From Purshia tridentata (Eukaryota; Streptophyta; Magnoliopsida; Rosales; Rosaceae): a DNA stretch of 26,929 bases. The stretch covers positions 1-26,929 of the forward strand of contig QANT01002151.1 in NCBI GenBank assembly GCA_003254885.1. The letters run 5' to 3'. Positions within the stretch are counted from its first letter, which is position 1; the number at the start of each line of letters is the position of its first letter. The translations under genes were made by a program, and so were the position numbers. The notes under the pieces were generated by a model. It did no database searches. It saw nothing but the letters and a program-made list of their open reading frames with translations, and was not told where the DNA came from. Below are positions 1-9,303 of this stretch, in pieces.

Positions 1-300
1 AGCGAATACGAATGATGCAAATGATGGTAAGTCATGTACGTGTACATGCATTAATTTGATGAGAAAGGCCCCAAAAAAGGCTTCCAAAAAGTCTAATATA
101 TTTTTTGTTGGTTATATAGAGACAATAGTATGTGTGAATTTAGGCGAGATATTCTCATTGATCAAACCTGTATATGTATTTAGTTGGGCGTATACGCATA
201 GGGTTCTGTATACAAAGGGTAAATACATAAAGACTATAAAGTAATGCAAAGGAGTCGATCAGTTCCTTGGTGTGTGGCATATACTTAATAAACCAATGCT
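1..300. other. Intergenic, no gene seen
   Basis: AT-rich plant intergenic sequence. A 62-codon open frame at 56-244 has no recognisable domain, and its composition (Lys and Ile runs) looks like chance. I see no promoter or RNA gene that I can support. Confidence 0.5.
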
Positions 301-322
301 TGTGTGTGGCATTTATAGCCAC

Positions 323-356
323 AGACCCTATCTATAATTAGACCCTATCTATAATT
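323..356 (+). repeat. 17-bp tandem duplication (2 copies)
   Basis: Two adjacent identical copies of a 17-bp unit beginning agaccctatct lie at 323-339 and 340-356. This is a simple local duplication just upstream of the LTR-like stretch. Confidence 0.85.
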
Positions 357-384
357 AGCCAAATAATGGATTAAAATTATCAAG

Positions 385-800
385 AAAATAGAGAATACAA
401 GACACAAGGAATTTTAGGTGGTTCACCCAATTTGGGCTACATCCACAGTCCATTTTTTTCATTTTTCTGTATTGTAAAGGTTACATGTACATGGAAAGAG
501 AATGGGTTGAAACTGCTGGAGGAGGAAATCAGCCCCCAGCTGAGTTAGTAATGGAAAAAAGAACCCCCTCATCACTTGGGATGAAAGGGTTAATATAGGC
601 AACCAATGGGCCAAGTAGGCATTGGGCCTCAAGTTGCAAATGGGCTATAGGAAAAATGGGCCTCATATGTGTAGTAAATAGGTTATTGGGCCTATNTGGG
701 CCAATGTAGGTAATTAGGCTGTATAATAATGTGGAGCCCGACAGATGGCCCGAGATATTATTTGGTGGTCGAGTCAAGGTTTCGATTTCTGTGCTAACCA
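385..800. mobile_element. Possible LTR or solo-LTR debris
   Basis: Around 391-451 lies a stretch with the elements acacaaggaatttt, ggtggttcaccc and gggctacatccac. In my memory this combination recurs in LTRs of plant retrotransposons, usually with cgtggttc and tacgtccac. It is followed by a run of TGGGCC/TGGGCT motifs at 607-702. I cannot place TG...CA termini or a target-site duplication, so element borders are unknown. The N at 696 lies inside it. The open frames at 529-894 (minus) and 731-1018 (plus) show no retroelement domain. Confidence 0.3.
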
Positions 801-921
801 CGTGGCAATTTCTTATTGGTTGGATCAGACTGGTAAATTTATGTACAAACATATACATTTTATTTGTCTTTTTTAACGACTTTTTATGGAACAAATTATT
901 TGTTATGAGTTTGATACTAGG

Positions 922-1062
922 GGTGCAATTTGGATTGGATCAATCCGAACTCGCACAAATCTTACCCGAAACCCAACCTAGACTTGAATTTACCAGAACA
1001 ATTTTCGAGTTGGGCTAGGTTGAGACTCTATCCGCTTAACCTGAATTTTATGCAAAATTGCA
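922..1062. mobile_element. Possible hAT-type MITE fragment
   Basis: The start aggggtgcaatttgg, followed by alternating gattgg/ccgaac/acccaacc words, resembles the low-complexity ends of plant hAT-derived non-autonomous elements. No matching second terminus or target-site duplication is visible, so this is a weak call. It lies directly 3' of the dioxygenase gene. Confidence 0.2.
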
Positions 1063-1112
1063 ACTTGTTTAATCATAAAGAATTGTATTACAAACATATA
1101 TAGATGCAAACC

Positions 1113-2705
1113 CTAGCTACTCGAGAGGCTTATAATCTGCAACAGTGCTTCATCATTGGCAGCCCAACACTTAAAGATTCTAAGGAACTCCTTATATTTC
1201 ATGGTTCTGAACAAGGGTGGACTTGGATTGCATAAATCTTTTGCAGGTTCTATAAGGCTCTCATTACAAGGATAAACCAAGTATGCAATGGTTGTCCTTG
1301 CAACTCTTGTATTTGTCACCACTCGGTGTTCGGCTCCTTTAAACTTTGCGTTGCTGATAATCTACAATATTTCATGTCACAGTACTTATGTTAGTCATAA
1401 ATTGATATAACGTTCATGGTGAACATAAATGTTTTTTTCACTAAACAGTTTGAAAATGTTTTGTTGTCGAACCTGAATCATGATATAGATTCAAAATTCA
1501 ATTAAGCAGACTATATATCTTATAAGAGAAGATTACTTTTAAAGTGAATATATAACAGAATTATGATTATTACGTACATATATACCTGCAGGACATAGCC
1601 TATGTTAACCACAAAGGCAGTAGAATTAGGCTCAACGCCGATCCAATTCCCATCCTTGAAGACTTGAAGGCCATCTGTGTCTTGAAATAAAATGGTTATA
1701 AGGGTAGGGTCACGATGTTTGGTCAATCCCAAGGTTAAGCTAGGATCTGGGCATGGTGGATAATGATTGGAAAACAGCACTGGACTTTCACTAAGTCCAC
1801 CACTGAAGAACTCAGTGCTAATCCCCAACCCTTCAGCAAGCAGCTCCATAACTCATCTTCCTTACTTCCTCCAAATATGCCTTCACAATCTCCCTGCAAT
1901 GATATGAATTATATATTAATCAAGTGAATACATTTATTTTTCACAATCTGAGGACATAACATGATCAGTTAAATGAACAAAATAACCCATTTATACATGC
2001 ATGAATGCGTACTAGCATTACCGGTATTGAGTTGGTTTTTCAGGCCAAAATGGCATGTACTTTTCCAGAGGATGATCACAAGGGTGGGTCAATGCATCCC
2101 TCCAGAAGTGAACCTTTTCATTTGCATAGTTTTCACTGCTTGTATAGAGCTTGCAGCTTCGACTAGGGTCCTTAGAGAACTCATTTGCCTTGTCTTTAGA
2201 GGGCATTGCATGGAACTCCTTGAAAACTCTCATTGTGTCATCCATTAACTTATTGGGCACCCCATGATTGATAACCTGATGAAGTATATACTCTGTGTTT
2301 AGCATATATATGATTACAATAGCAGCAAAATGTTCTATTATCAAACAATATATAACATGATATCTTATCAGACAATCAATTTAAACCATTGAACATGTTA
2401 ATCCAAATTCAATCTGGCAACATGCAAAAGACCATTACTCTTGTAAGCAAGAGATGTAGAAGAAGATTGATGAAGGTGATGATGATCTGAACCTGGAAAA
2501 ATCCAAAGTCTTGGCTAGCTTTGGAAATTCGTAGAATGGTGTCGCTGCGATTTTGACTCCCAAGATCAAGTACTGGAATGTTCTTGCAATGAGGCACGTT
2601 GAGCTTCCCGGGTCTTTTGTCGGGTGGGTGCACGTATGTGTCGGGTACGGATCGAACATCGAACCAGCTTGAAACAAGCTTCTTATCATCTACTACTGTC
2701 TCCAT
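1113..2705 (-). pseudogene. 2-oxoglutarate/Fe(II)-dependent dioxygenase, frameshifted in exon 3
   Basis: A plant 2-oxoglutarate-dependent dioxygenase of the DOXC class (hyoscyamine 6-dioxygenase-like/flavanone 3-dioxygenase-like). Such soluble enzymes hydroxylate or desaturate small specialised metabolites; the substrate here is unknown. Four exons join at GT...AG sites: 2493-2705 (71 codons, ends DFGFFQ), 2022-2275 (starts VINHG), 1586-1893 and 1113-1361. The DIOX_N region spans exons 1-2. The Fe site is HRD in exon 3 (HxD) and the His of GAEHRV in exon 4. The 2OG-binding motif reads RTT, not the usual RxS. Exon 3 is 308 bp where 307 is needed: one surplus T near 1850-1851 (after EVRKMS, before ELLAEG) shifts the frame into TGA about five codons later, leaving about 175 residues without the Fe site. 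Without it the length would be a family-typical 340. Everything else is intact, so this is either a young pseudogene or an assembly error. Confidence 0.8.
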
Positions 2706-2783
2706 CTCTCAACCTCTGAAACAGAATGGTTGTTTGTTTGTCTCAATGTACATGCTCAAGAAAAAATAGTTGCAAAACTGCCT

Positions 2784-2791
2784 CTTTTATA
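2784..2791 (-). promoter_or_regulatory. TATA box of the dioxygenase gene
   Basis: On the minus strand TATAAAAG lies about 80 bases upstream of the ATG at 2705. That predicts a transcription start near 2755 and a leader of about 50 bases. An upstream in-frame ATG at 2753 is closed by TGA just before the main start, so 2705 remains the start. Confidence 0.5.
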
Positions 2792-2936
2792 AGAATCTCC
2801 ATCTGCCACATTTCATGCACATGCATCTACAATTTGTGGAGACGAAGAAAATATAATTTATTAACATTAACAATGAACAAGTTTCAATATTATTAATTAT
2901 TTCTTTCAGTAAAAAAAGGGAAATTTCATTAAAGGT

Positions 2937-2986
2937 TTAAAAATTGAGTGTCACTCCTACATTAAAAATTGAGTGTCACTCCTACA
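2937..2986 (+). repeat. 25-bp perfect tandem duplication
   Basis: Two identical 25-bp copies (core attgagtgtcactcctaca) lie at 2937-2961 and 2962-2986, about 150 bp upstream of the dioxygenase TATA box. Confidence 0.9.
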
Positions 2987-2991
2987 TTGAA

Positions 2992-3680
2992 TGGTCGTAC
3001 ATAATTATTCATTGGGTCTCTCCATCTAACAACACTTCAACTTTTAAATGAATATATATTAATTAATTAACATATATAGTATAAGTTACCAATTAACAGG
3101 AACCACGTAAAACTTTAAGCGACGCACCCAAAAGAGAAATCTGTGAGGAGAAGTGTTGAGCATTTAATTCCGTGAACAAAGTCTTTGGCAAAACAATAAT
3201 ACTCAATATTGGGTAATCTCATTGAACAGGTCTTCTTCCTTAGTAGATTAAATTTTAACATGGGTATTAATTAGGGAACTTTCTTAGTAAGCTGGCAATT
3301 CAGAGCATATTATAAAAGTGGCTATAGCTAGCATTTCCAAAGCATGTATACTAGCAAAAATGGAGCAATTTATTCATATTCGATCTGTTTCTTCATAATT
3401 TACATTCATATGCATCTACGGTCTACCTACCTTGAAGGTTGATACTAATTGCTAATATGCCTGTTGCTTGCATATATAAACCATTTTTGAACTATCCCAG
3501 ATCGTCAAATATTGTATGCAGCTGTATATCTATGTGTGTGTGTGTGTGTTTATGTATATATATATCTAATTTTTCTCTCATCGATCCTTCTCGAAAGAAT
3601 GTCAATGACCTACTTTGCTTTTGAAATTAGAAAAGAGGGGATTGATCCTTGTGTTGACCTTTTTAAAAAATTAATAATAA
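2992..3680. other. Intergenic, no gene; GT/TA microsatellite
   Basis: AT-rich DNA upstream of the dioxygenase gene. The only clear structure is a (TG)n run at about 3533-3549, followed by a short (TA)n run at 3555-3565. Open frames of 61 and 64 codons cross the microsatellite and are spurious. Confidence 0.6.
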
Positions 3681-3682
3681 TT

Positions 3683-3827
3683 ATTGAATATCAACTTTGT
3701 GCTTAAATTGTTGCATGACTTCCAAGATAGCTTTTTATATGTTTTTTTTTATATATTGAATATCAACTTTGTGCTTAAATTGTTGCATAACTTCCAAGAT
3801 AGCTTTTTATATGTTTTTTTTTTATAT
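3683..3827 (+). repeat. 72-bp tandem duplication
   Basis: Two copies of a unit of about 72 bp (from attgaatatcaactttgtgc to a poly-T/tatat tail) sit at 3683-3754 and 3755-3827. They differ by a single substitution (tgcatgact/tgcataact) and poly-T length. They create the duplicated peptide in the 154-codon frame at 3684-4148, which is therefore an artefact. Confidence 0.9.
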
Positions 3828-3829
3828 AT

Positions 3830-5060
3830 TAAAAAAGAGAGGAATAATAATTTAGGTGTAAATGGACAATTTAATGACCCTTTCAATTGGACTACCATAA
3901 TCACGATCCATCGAGTATACATGCATGAACAAGCTTGGCCAGGCAGCTATTTTATAAATATTATATATATGTTATTGATTGGTATTCTTGGAACTTGGAA
4001 GTGCCAGTCAATCACAATGCACAACCATAGTCATATTAATCAATCAATATTATTTATTTATTTATCTATTTTGGTTGAACGGGGGCCAAGACCTGACATA
4101 AATAATTTTGATTATTCTAAATGCAAATATATTAATCGTGTGACATAATCCTTTTGATGCCTTTGCCCATTTGAAAATCCAACATGAAAAATCGATGAAA
4201 TAACATACATTATCATCTCACAATAATATAACGATGATGATGCTAATAATGAAATAAATCGCCATTATCATTAGTGAGTTTACAGTACCAACTTTAAATT
4301 TTTCATTATTAAACAAAATCCACGATTAAAAATCTTTTTTTTTTTTTTTAATGCATGTGAATGGTTTATTAAGTAGAGCCCAAATCCCCGCCGCTCATTT
4401 TTCATTTTTATTTTTTTCAAATGTTTGTAGTTGATCAAACATTTTTTCCGAAGTCAACTACATTATTTTTTCATTTCCTCCAACTGCTTCTAGAAAACTA
4501 CTACATTGTAAAGCCTACTTTAAACTTGGGATTGACTCTCAGAGGAGTGAGCCTATGGAAAAGGCTTTGTCAGACTAGTCCAATGTTCAATTTGTACCAG
4601 GGAAGAGAAAAAACAAAAAAAAAAAACCAAAATATGCTCCTCGTTCAACTTTCGATACAACAAGACTATTGGTCATGACCAAAAGTTATGCCAATCTTAC
4701 CAAATACCCATAATTTCAACATGGTATACATACAAACTTGGCTGCATTCTATTCTTCGTCCTTATAATAATCTGCCATTAATATAGAGAGGAGAAAAAAC
4801 AAGAAGCAGAAATATGGGAACAATATGGAATGGATTCAATGGTATCTTTGACTACTTACCCGTAATTTTGGGACATTTGCACCACCCACTTACCCGTAAT
4901 TGAGGTCGGTGGGTCCACATGTTCTCTACAAACTGTACAAAGGGCGCAATTTTTCAGTGTAACATATTTTCACCAAAGTTTGTGCCAAAGGGTCAACACC
5001 AGCTCAATTTTTGAAATATTTTAGGGTATGTGCGAAACTAGAGTTGCTGATTATAAGTGC
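3830..5060. other. Intergenic between dioxygenase and plastid protein genes
   Basis: No supportable gene. A 14-bp direct repeat acttacccgtaatt occurs near 4854 and 4889. The last 100-150 bases before 5068 are likely the 3' UTR of the minus-strand gene that ends there; I see no canonical AATAAA on that strand. Confidence 0.5.
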
Positions 5061-5067
5061 AGCAGAG

Positions 5068-7152
5068 TCATATTTCCACCCTGTCAATTCCAATGTCATT
5101 GTCATTCTCTGAGTCCCTCCGAGAGATTATATTCATGAAGATCCTAGTGGCGTGGCCAACAGCACGAGAAGTCTTCTTTGCCGCTCCAACAACAGCAGGT
5201 TGCAAAGAGATGACAGGCAGGTTTGCCCTCTCTTGAATCATCGCTGTATCACAACAGATCAATGGAAAGCCTATGTTAACAAAAATAGCAGCAGACGAAT
5301 TCTATCCACAAAGATGGAGCTTAAAACATACACATAGTCTGCTGCCGGGCAAGCGTACCAATCTGCCGAATCCCAGCTTCTGCTGTTTGAACAGCTTGAG
5401 TGGATTTGTTGACCCCATCAGCTATCTCTTGGCTGAGTGCAGAAAGGAATAAAAGCATGACACACATCATCCAATTTAAAAATTGGAAAAAAATAAAATA
5501 CTAACATGAAATGGAACATATATAGAGGACCCAAAAATAAATGAGAAAGGCTCGACAGACATGATCAATAACCATTTGCCTAATGAAGTAATTCCTCTTA
5601 TCAAATCTGATTTTGTGTATTTGCGGAAGAAAACACAGATATATGAAAAATATTTATGGGCGGAAAACACCAGATCTTAAAAGAAATGTTGTTGGGGGAA
5701 AACAACCAGATTATATCAAACTGTCTCTCCCATAAAAACTCCATTGTGTGTGCAGATGACAAGTACAGTCAACCATTTCAATGGAGTCATTTTGAAGTTC
5801 TTTTTGGCCGGGATACATCTGGCGTTATAAACTAGAAAGTTACCAATTAATTATTAAGCTCATAGGAAAGAAATGAGTTTAACTATTAAGAGAGGGTATA
5901 AAGTAAGGCGAAAATATTCAATCACAATCCATCAATTAACCAATGTACAACATAACAATGAGTCAGAAACAAGTATTTAATTATCACCTTAGATCATTCA
6001 GTTCCAGTGTGAGATCACTTATTTCCATGCCTGAAAGCCTAATGGCAGCCATAGTACTAGGAAGTTCTTGACGAGCTGTATCTGCCAGCTTGGAAAGAGA
6101 TATTGCAGCTTTCCCAATTGCCTACACAAATACAAGAAAACGGCCACATTGGAACCAGAATTTGGACATGGTCTCCAAACTAGAGATTTAAACCCAAAAA
6201 AGGACACCCAATGCTTTTTAAACCATCTGGAAGAAAAAAATAATTATCAAGAATTATAGACTTATAGTTCTACTTTTCTTTTGAGGTACATGCCCAACTC
6301 AATGCAAGCACTCAAACTCTTCAAAATAACTGATTACAACTATCAAAGAACGGATGGGGCAATCATAGCAACAGTATCAAGACCCAATAACAAGTTTTAG
6401 AAAGATAGACAGAAAATTGAATATAATATGATTCAGGGTTTAGGGTTTTAGCGAAAGGAAGTGTCATATCAAAGTCAGAACTCCCTAAAACTCAACTGAT
6501 GATTCGCTAATCACTTATTGATTACTTCCTCCTCTGAACTGAAATGTTGAGAAGAAAAAAAAAAACTTACACATAGCGTTGGGACAGCTGCAATTACAAG
6601 GCTCGTAAATGCCACAGAAGTCTGCACACAATGAAACCAAAATTAACAAAATAAAACTTTGAAATAAAATCTTCATATTTATCATTTATGTTGAAAAATT
6701 CACAAACTGATCCCAATTTCCACAACAAAATTACAACTTGAATTTTCATAAACATAGAAGAAAAGAATCGAGGCTTATACCGTGCAGGCAATGAAGGCCA
6801 AGAGAAAGAAAGCCTGGTCGCTCAAGCTCAATTTGGCCTCCAACGGACTGGGAACGCTAGGGTTTCCAACCTCCACATTCCACACATTCTGCGACGCGTC
6901 GTCTTCAACTTGAAAAGAACCTTCCTTGGAGGCCTCCGGCGCTCCCGATTCGGAGTGAAATGACGACGCTTTGGCGGGATTGGGAGCGCAAAGCGTGATT
7001 AAGCGGAAAGGCTTGGAAGGCGAGATCAGAGAAATGGAGTTGAATTTGCAGGGCTGGAGGAGAGTGATTGAAGAAGAAGAAGAAGAAGTGTGATTAGGGT
7101 TGAAGAAGGCACGGATTGGGATTGAGAGGTGTGAGAGATGAGCAGATTGCAT
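5068..7152 (-). CDS. Predicted plastid-targeted membrane protein with helical C-terminal half
   Basis: Five exons reconstruct a 277-residue protein: 6781-7152, 6571-6621 (only 17 codons), 5988-6121, 5332-5432 and 5068-5243. All introns are GT...AG and the phases agree. Residues 1-60 are Ser-rich (S23-S28), basic and almost free of acid, like a chloroplast transit peptide. An acidic linker (about 65-100) follows, then a hydrophobic stretch of about 27 residues (115-141) that could be one long or two short membrane segments; exon 2 encodes its second half. From about 142 the chain is helix-prone (SLSKLADTARQEL, ISDLTLELNDLSQEIADGV, STQAVQTAEAGIRQIGTLAR), resembling coiled-coil or chemoreceptor-like helices. 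It ends in an Arg/Asp/Glu-rich tail. I do not recognise the family and assign no function. Start: the ATG at 7152 opens the long frame; a short upstream frame precedes it. Divergent to the cis-prenyltransferase gene. Confidence 0.75.
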
Positions 7153-7182
7153 TTTGCCACCAAAATTGGGAGCAATCTCAGC

Positions 7183-7203
7183 TCAGAGTTGAGTAGCCGC
7201 CAT
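7183..7203 (-). promoter_or_regulatory. Six-codon upstream ORF before the plastid protein gene
   Basis: On the minus strand an ATG in good context (aaaATGGCG) encodes MAATQL and stops at 7183, about 30 bases before the main ATG. It acts only if transcription starts upstream of 7203. I see no clear TATA box, so the transcription start is not fixed. Confidence 0.3.
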
Positions 7204-7249
7204 TTTCGGATAAGCTTGGCGTCTGGAAGTTTCTGTGATTATATTTGGT

Positions 7250-8120
7250 TCAACAAAAAATAAGTGAATTTTATTTTATTTATAGAATATAGAATTTATG
7301 GCGGGCTTTCTGATGCTATTTAGGTTCAGTAAGGAAAGTATTTACGAAGTTATATTTATTCAAATTCTGGGTCAAATCTCGACCTCTTTGTTTTCTTCAA
7401 CAAATAAATTGTAGACAGCCCATTATTTCATACATTTGATTTGGTGCACAAATTTGGTATACTCTCCATTATTGTTGATATAGAAACACCCGCAAAAGTT
7501 GACCATGTATTTTCAGAAACTAACATGGTCAATAGTTGTAGCCCAATAGCAGCCCAAAAGAACAAAGACAGCCCAATCACTCTACTTGGCCCAAATAATA
7601 CCCGTAAAACTTCATATATTAGGACCAAAAGCCCAAAGCATGTAAACATCAAAAGCCATAACGAACTTGCACTTTACGTGCTTTGACTCATGTAGTCATA
7701 TGTGAAATGAGTTTAAACTTACCTTTCCTTGACTTGGGTCATATTTAAGAGTGGATCAAGCTCAAATGTATAGTCTTAATTAACAAAGTTTTAGTATTAT
7801 AATTATTAAGTAAAAAATTTTAGGTTTTACAAGTCAAGATGGAATGGACGAGCATGAGCTAAATTGAACTAGACGCAAGTTTTCTCGTAATAAAATACTA
7901 ATTAGTTTTAAAGTTAAGAAATACTGTAAAAATTAATTTTGATCCAATGTCACACAAATTTAGAATTCATTTTGTTCACCATAAAAAGGTAGTACGGAAC
8001 ATTACTACTATGATGTATAGGTGAGACGTGTCAACCAAGTGACATATGTCACCCTAATGTTCAACCAGTGAGCAAAAATGATTCCCACAAAGTTATAAAC
8101 TTATAATTACCATCTATTCT
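7250..8120. other. Intergenic between divergent genes
   Basis: This stretch separates the minus-strand plastid gene from the plus-strand cis-prenyltransferase leader. About 7540-7640 holds repeated agcccaa/ggcccaa words (GCCCA-type motifs). An 81-codon plus frame and a 74-codon minus frame overlap there, and neither has a recognisable domain. A perfect 14-bp palindrome lies at 8039-8052. Confidence 0.5.
8039..8052. promoter_or_regulatory. Perfect palindrome GTGACATATGTCAC
   Basis: A 14-bp perfect dyad containing the E-box CATATG and two outward TGAC/GTCA cores. It sits about 150 bp upstream of the presumed leader exon of the cis-prenyltransferase gene. It could be a bHLH, bZIP or TALE homeodomain site; binding is inferred only. 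Confidence 0.3.
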
Positions 8121-8199
8121 CCCAAAAAAGAAAACTGAAGGAAGTGCAGGGAAAGAACCGTAGGTAAGCGTGTATGTAATTCCAACTTGAAAGGGGGAA

Positions 8200-9303
8200 G
8201 GAGCCAAATTCTCTTTCAACTCTCTCACGGTGGCCTACACTACACCTACTGGTTTCAGTCTCGGCTTCCTGGATCGCATTCTGCAGTTGTCTCTCTCTCA
8301 ACTACTCTCACATTCACTGGTAACTTTATCTCTGTCTCCTTCTTTTTCTGATTTTCGATCCTCTGCTTAGTCTCCGAGAAAACGAAAAGGAAAATAGGAA
8401 TTATATTTCGTCTAAAACATTGGACCCCACGTTAAGTAATCCAAAAAACTTTGTATGTTGTTACCAAAAAAAAAATTTTGTATATTGGGTTCGATGGAGG
8501 GGAGGTTTTTGGGTCTGTGATTCCCAGTCATTCGCAAACTCAGAACTTGACTTTCTTTTATTTTTCTTTTAATTTTTTTTATTTTTTTTGCCCCTTATGA
8601 ATTTGATTTCCACAACTTTTTATATGCTGCTTTTAGTAAGTTTTTAGAGCATTTTCATTTTAAACGTGGTCGTTTGTTTTGATGGGTTTTCCCATTTTGG
8701 TCATAGAAGCTGTATGCTGAATATGGCTCTTCATGCAGGACATAGAATGCACAAGTAATACAGCACATTTTAATTTAAGGTTTTAGGTCATTTATGATTT
8801 TTGATGATTTCAAGCACTGGTTTCGTGATTCTTTGCCTTGTTTCTAATTTCTGAAGTGTAATAAGTGCATTACATTTGTTTATGACAAATATCTGCCAGG
8901 CAAGCGATTATTCAGTTTTGAGGAGTTTGTTTATAGATTATAATGTATGATGCAATATGCAATTTATTTTTTATCCTTTAGATACTTCTCCCTATTGAAT
9001 TGGATCAGTATTTTATGATGGCAAGTTGGTTTTGAACTTTAGGAAATGTAATATTGTTCATGAAACTCATTCTAAAAGTAGGAATGGCGTACCTGCTGTT
9101 GAGAAATGCTATGCTAGAACTGAATCTTGTATATATGGTTATAGGTTAATAGGCCAGATTACATTTGGTGTTTTGGAGGCAATACATTGGCATAGATTTT
9201 TCAGTGATGTAATGTTGTAATTTCAGGAGTGTGAAAAGTTTGTTTATTAATTAACAGGTCATATAGGTTTCAGCAGAACTCGGCAGTTGTACAGGGTTCT
9301 AGG
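8200..9303 (+). other. 5' leader of the cis-prenyltransferase gene with intron
   Basis: A CT-rich stretch at about 8205-8318 (ctctttcaactctctcacgg, tctctctctcaactactctc) resembles a plant 5' UTR exon. It ends at a good donor, CACTG|GTAACTTT, at 8320. A T-rich stretch runs to the acceptor TTAACAG at 9257, 46 bases before the ATG at 9304. I infer a leader intron of about 940 bp (8320-9257). cagcag at about 9271-9276 is another possible acceptor. Confidence 0.5.

Noticed and set aside
529..1018. Overlapping open frames on both strands (121 and 95 codons)
   Set aside because: They cross the TGGGCC cluster and the N at 696, show no domain, and look like retroelement-LTR noise.
3684..4148. 154-codon plus-strand open frame
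   Set aside because: Its N-terminal half is a direct product of the 72-bp tandem repeat and the rest is low-complexity; no domain or promoter.
7428..7686. Hydrophobic 74-codon minus frame and 81-codon plus frame
   Set aside because: They overlap each other over a GCCCAA-rich repeat-like stretch, with no domain and no gene signals.
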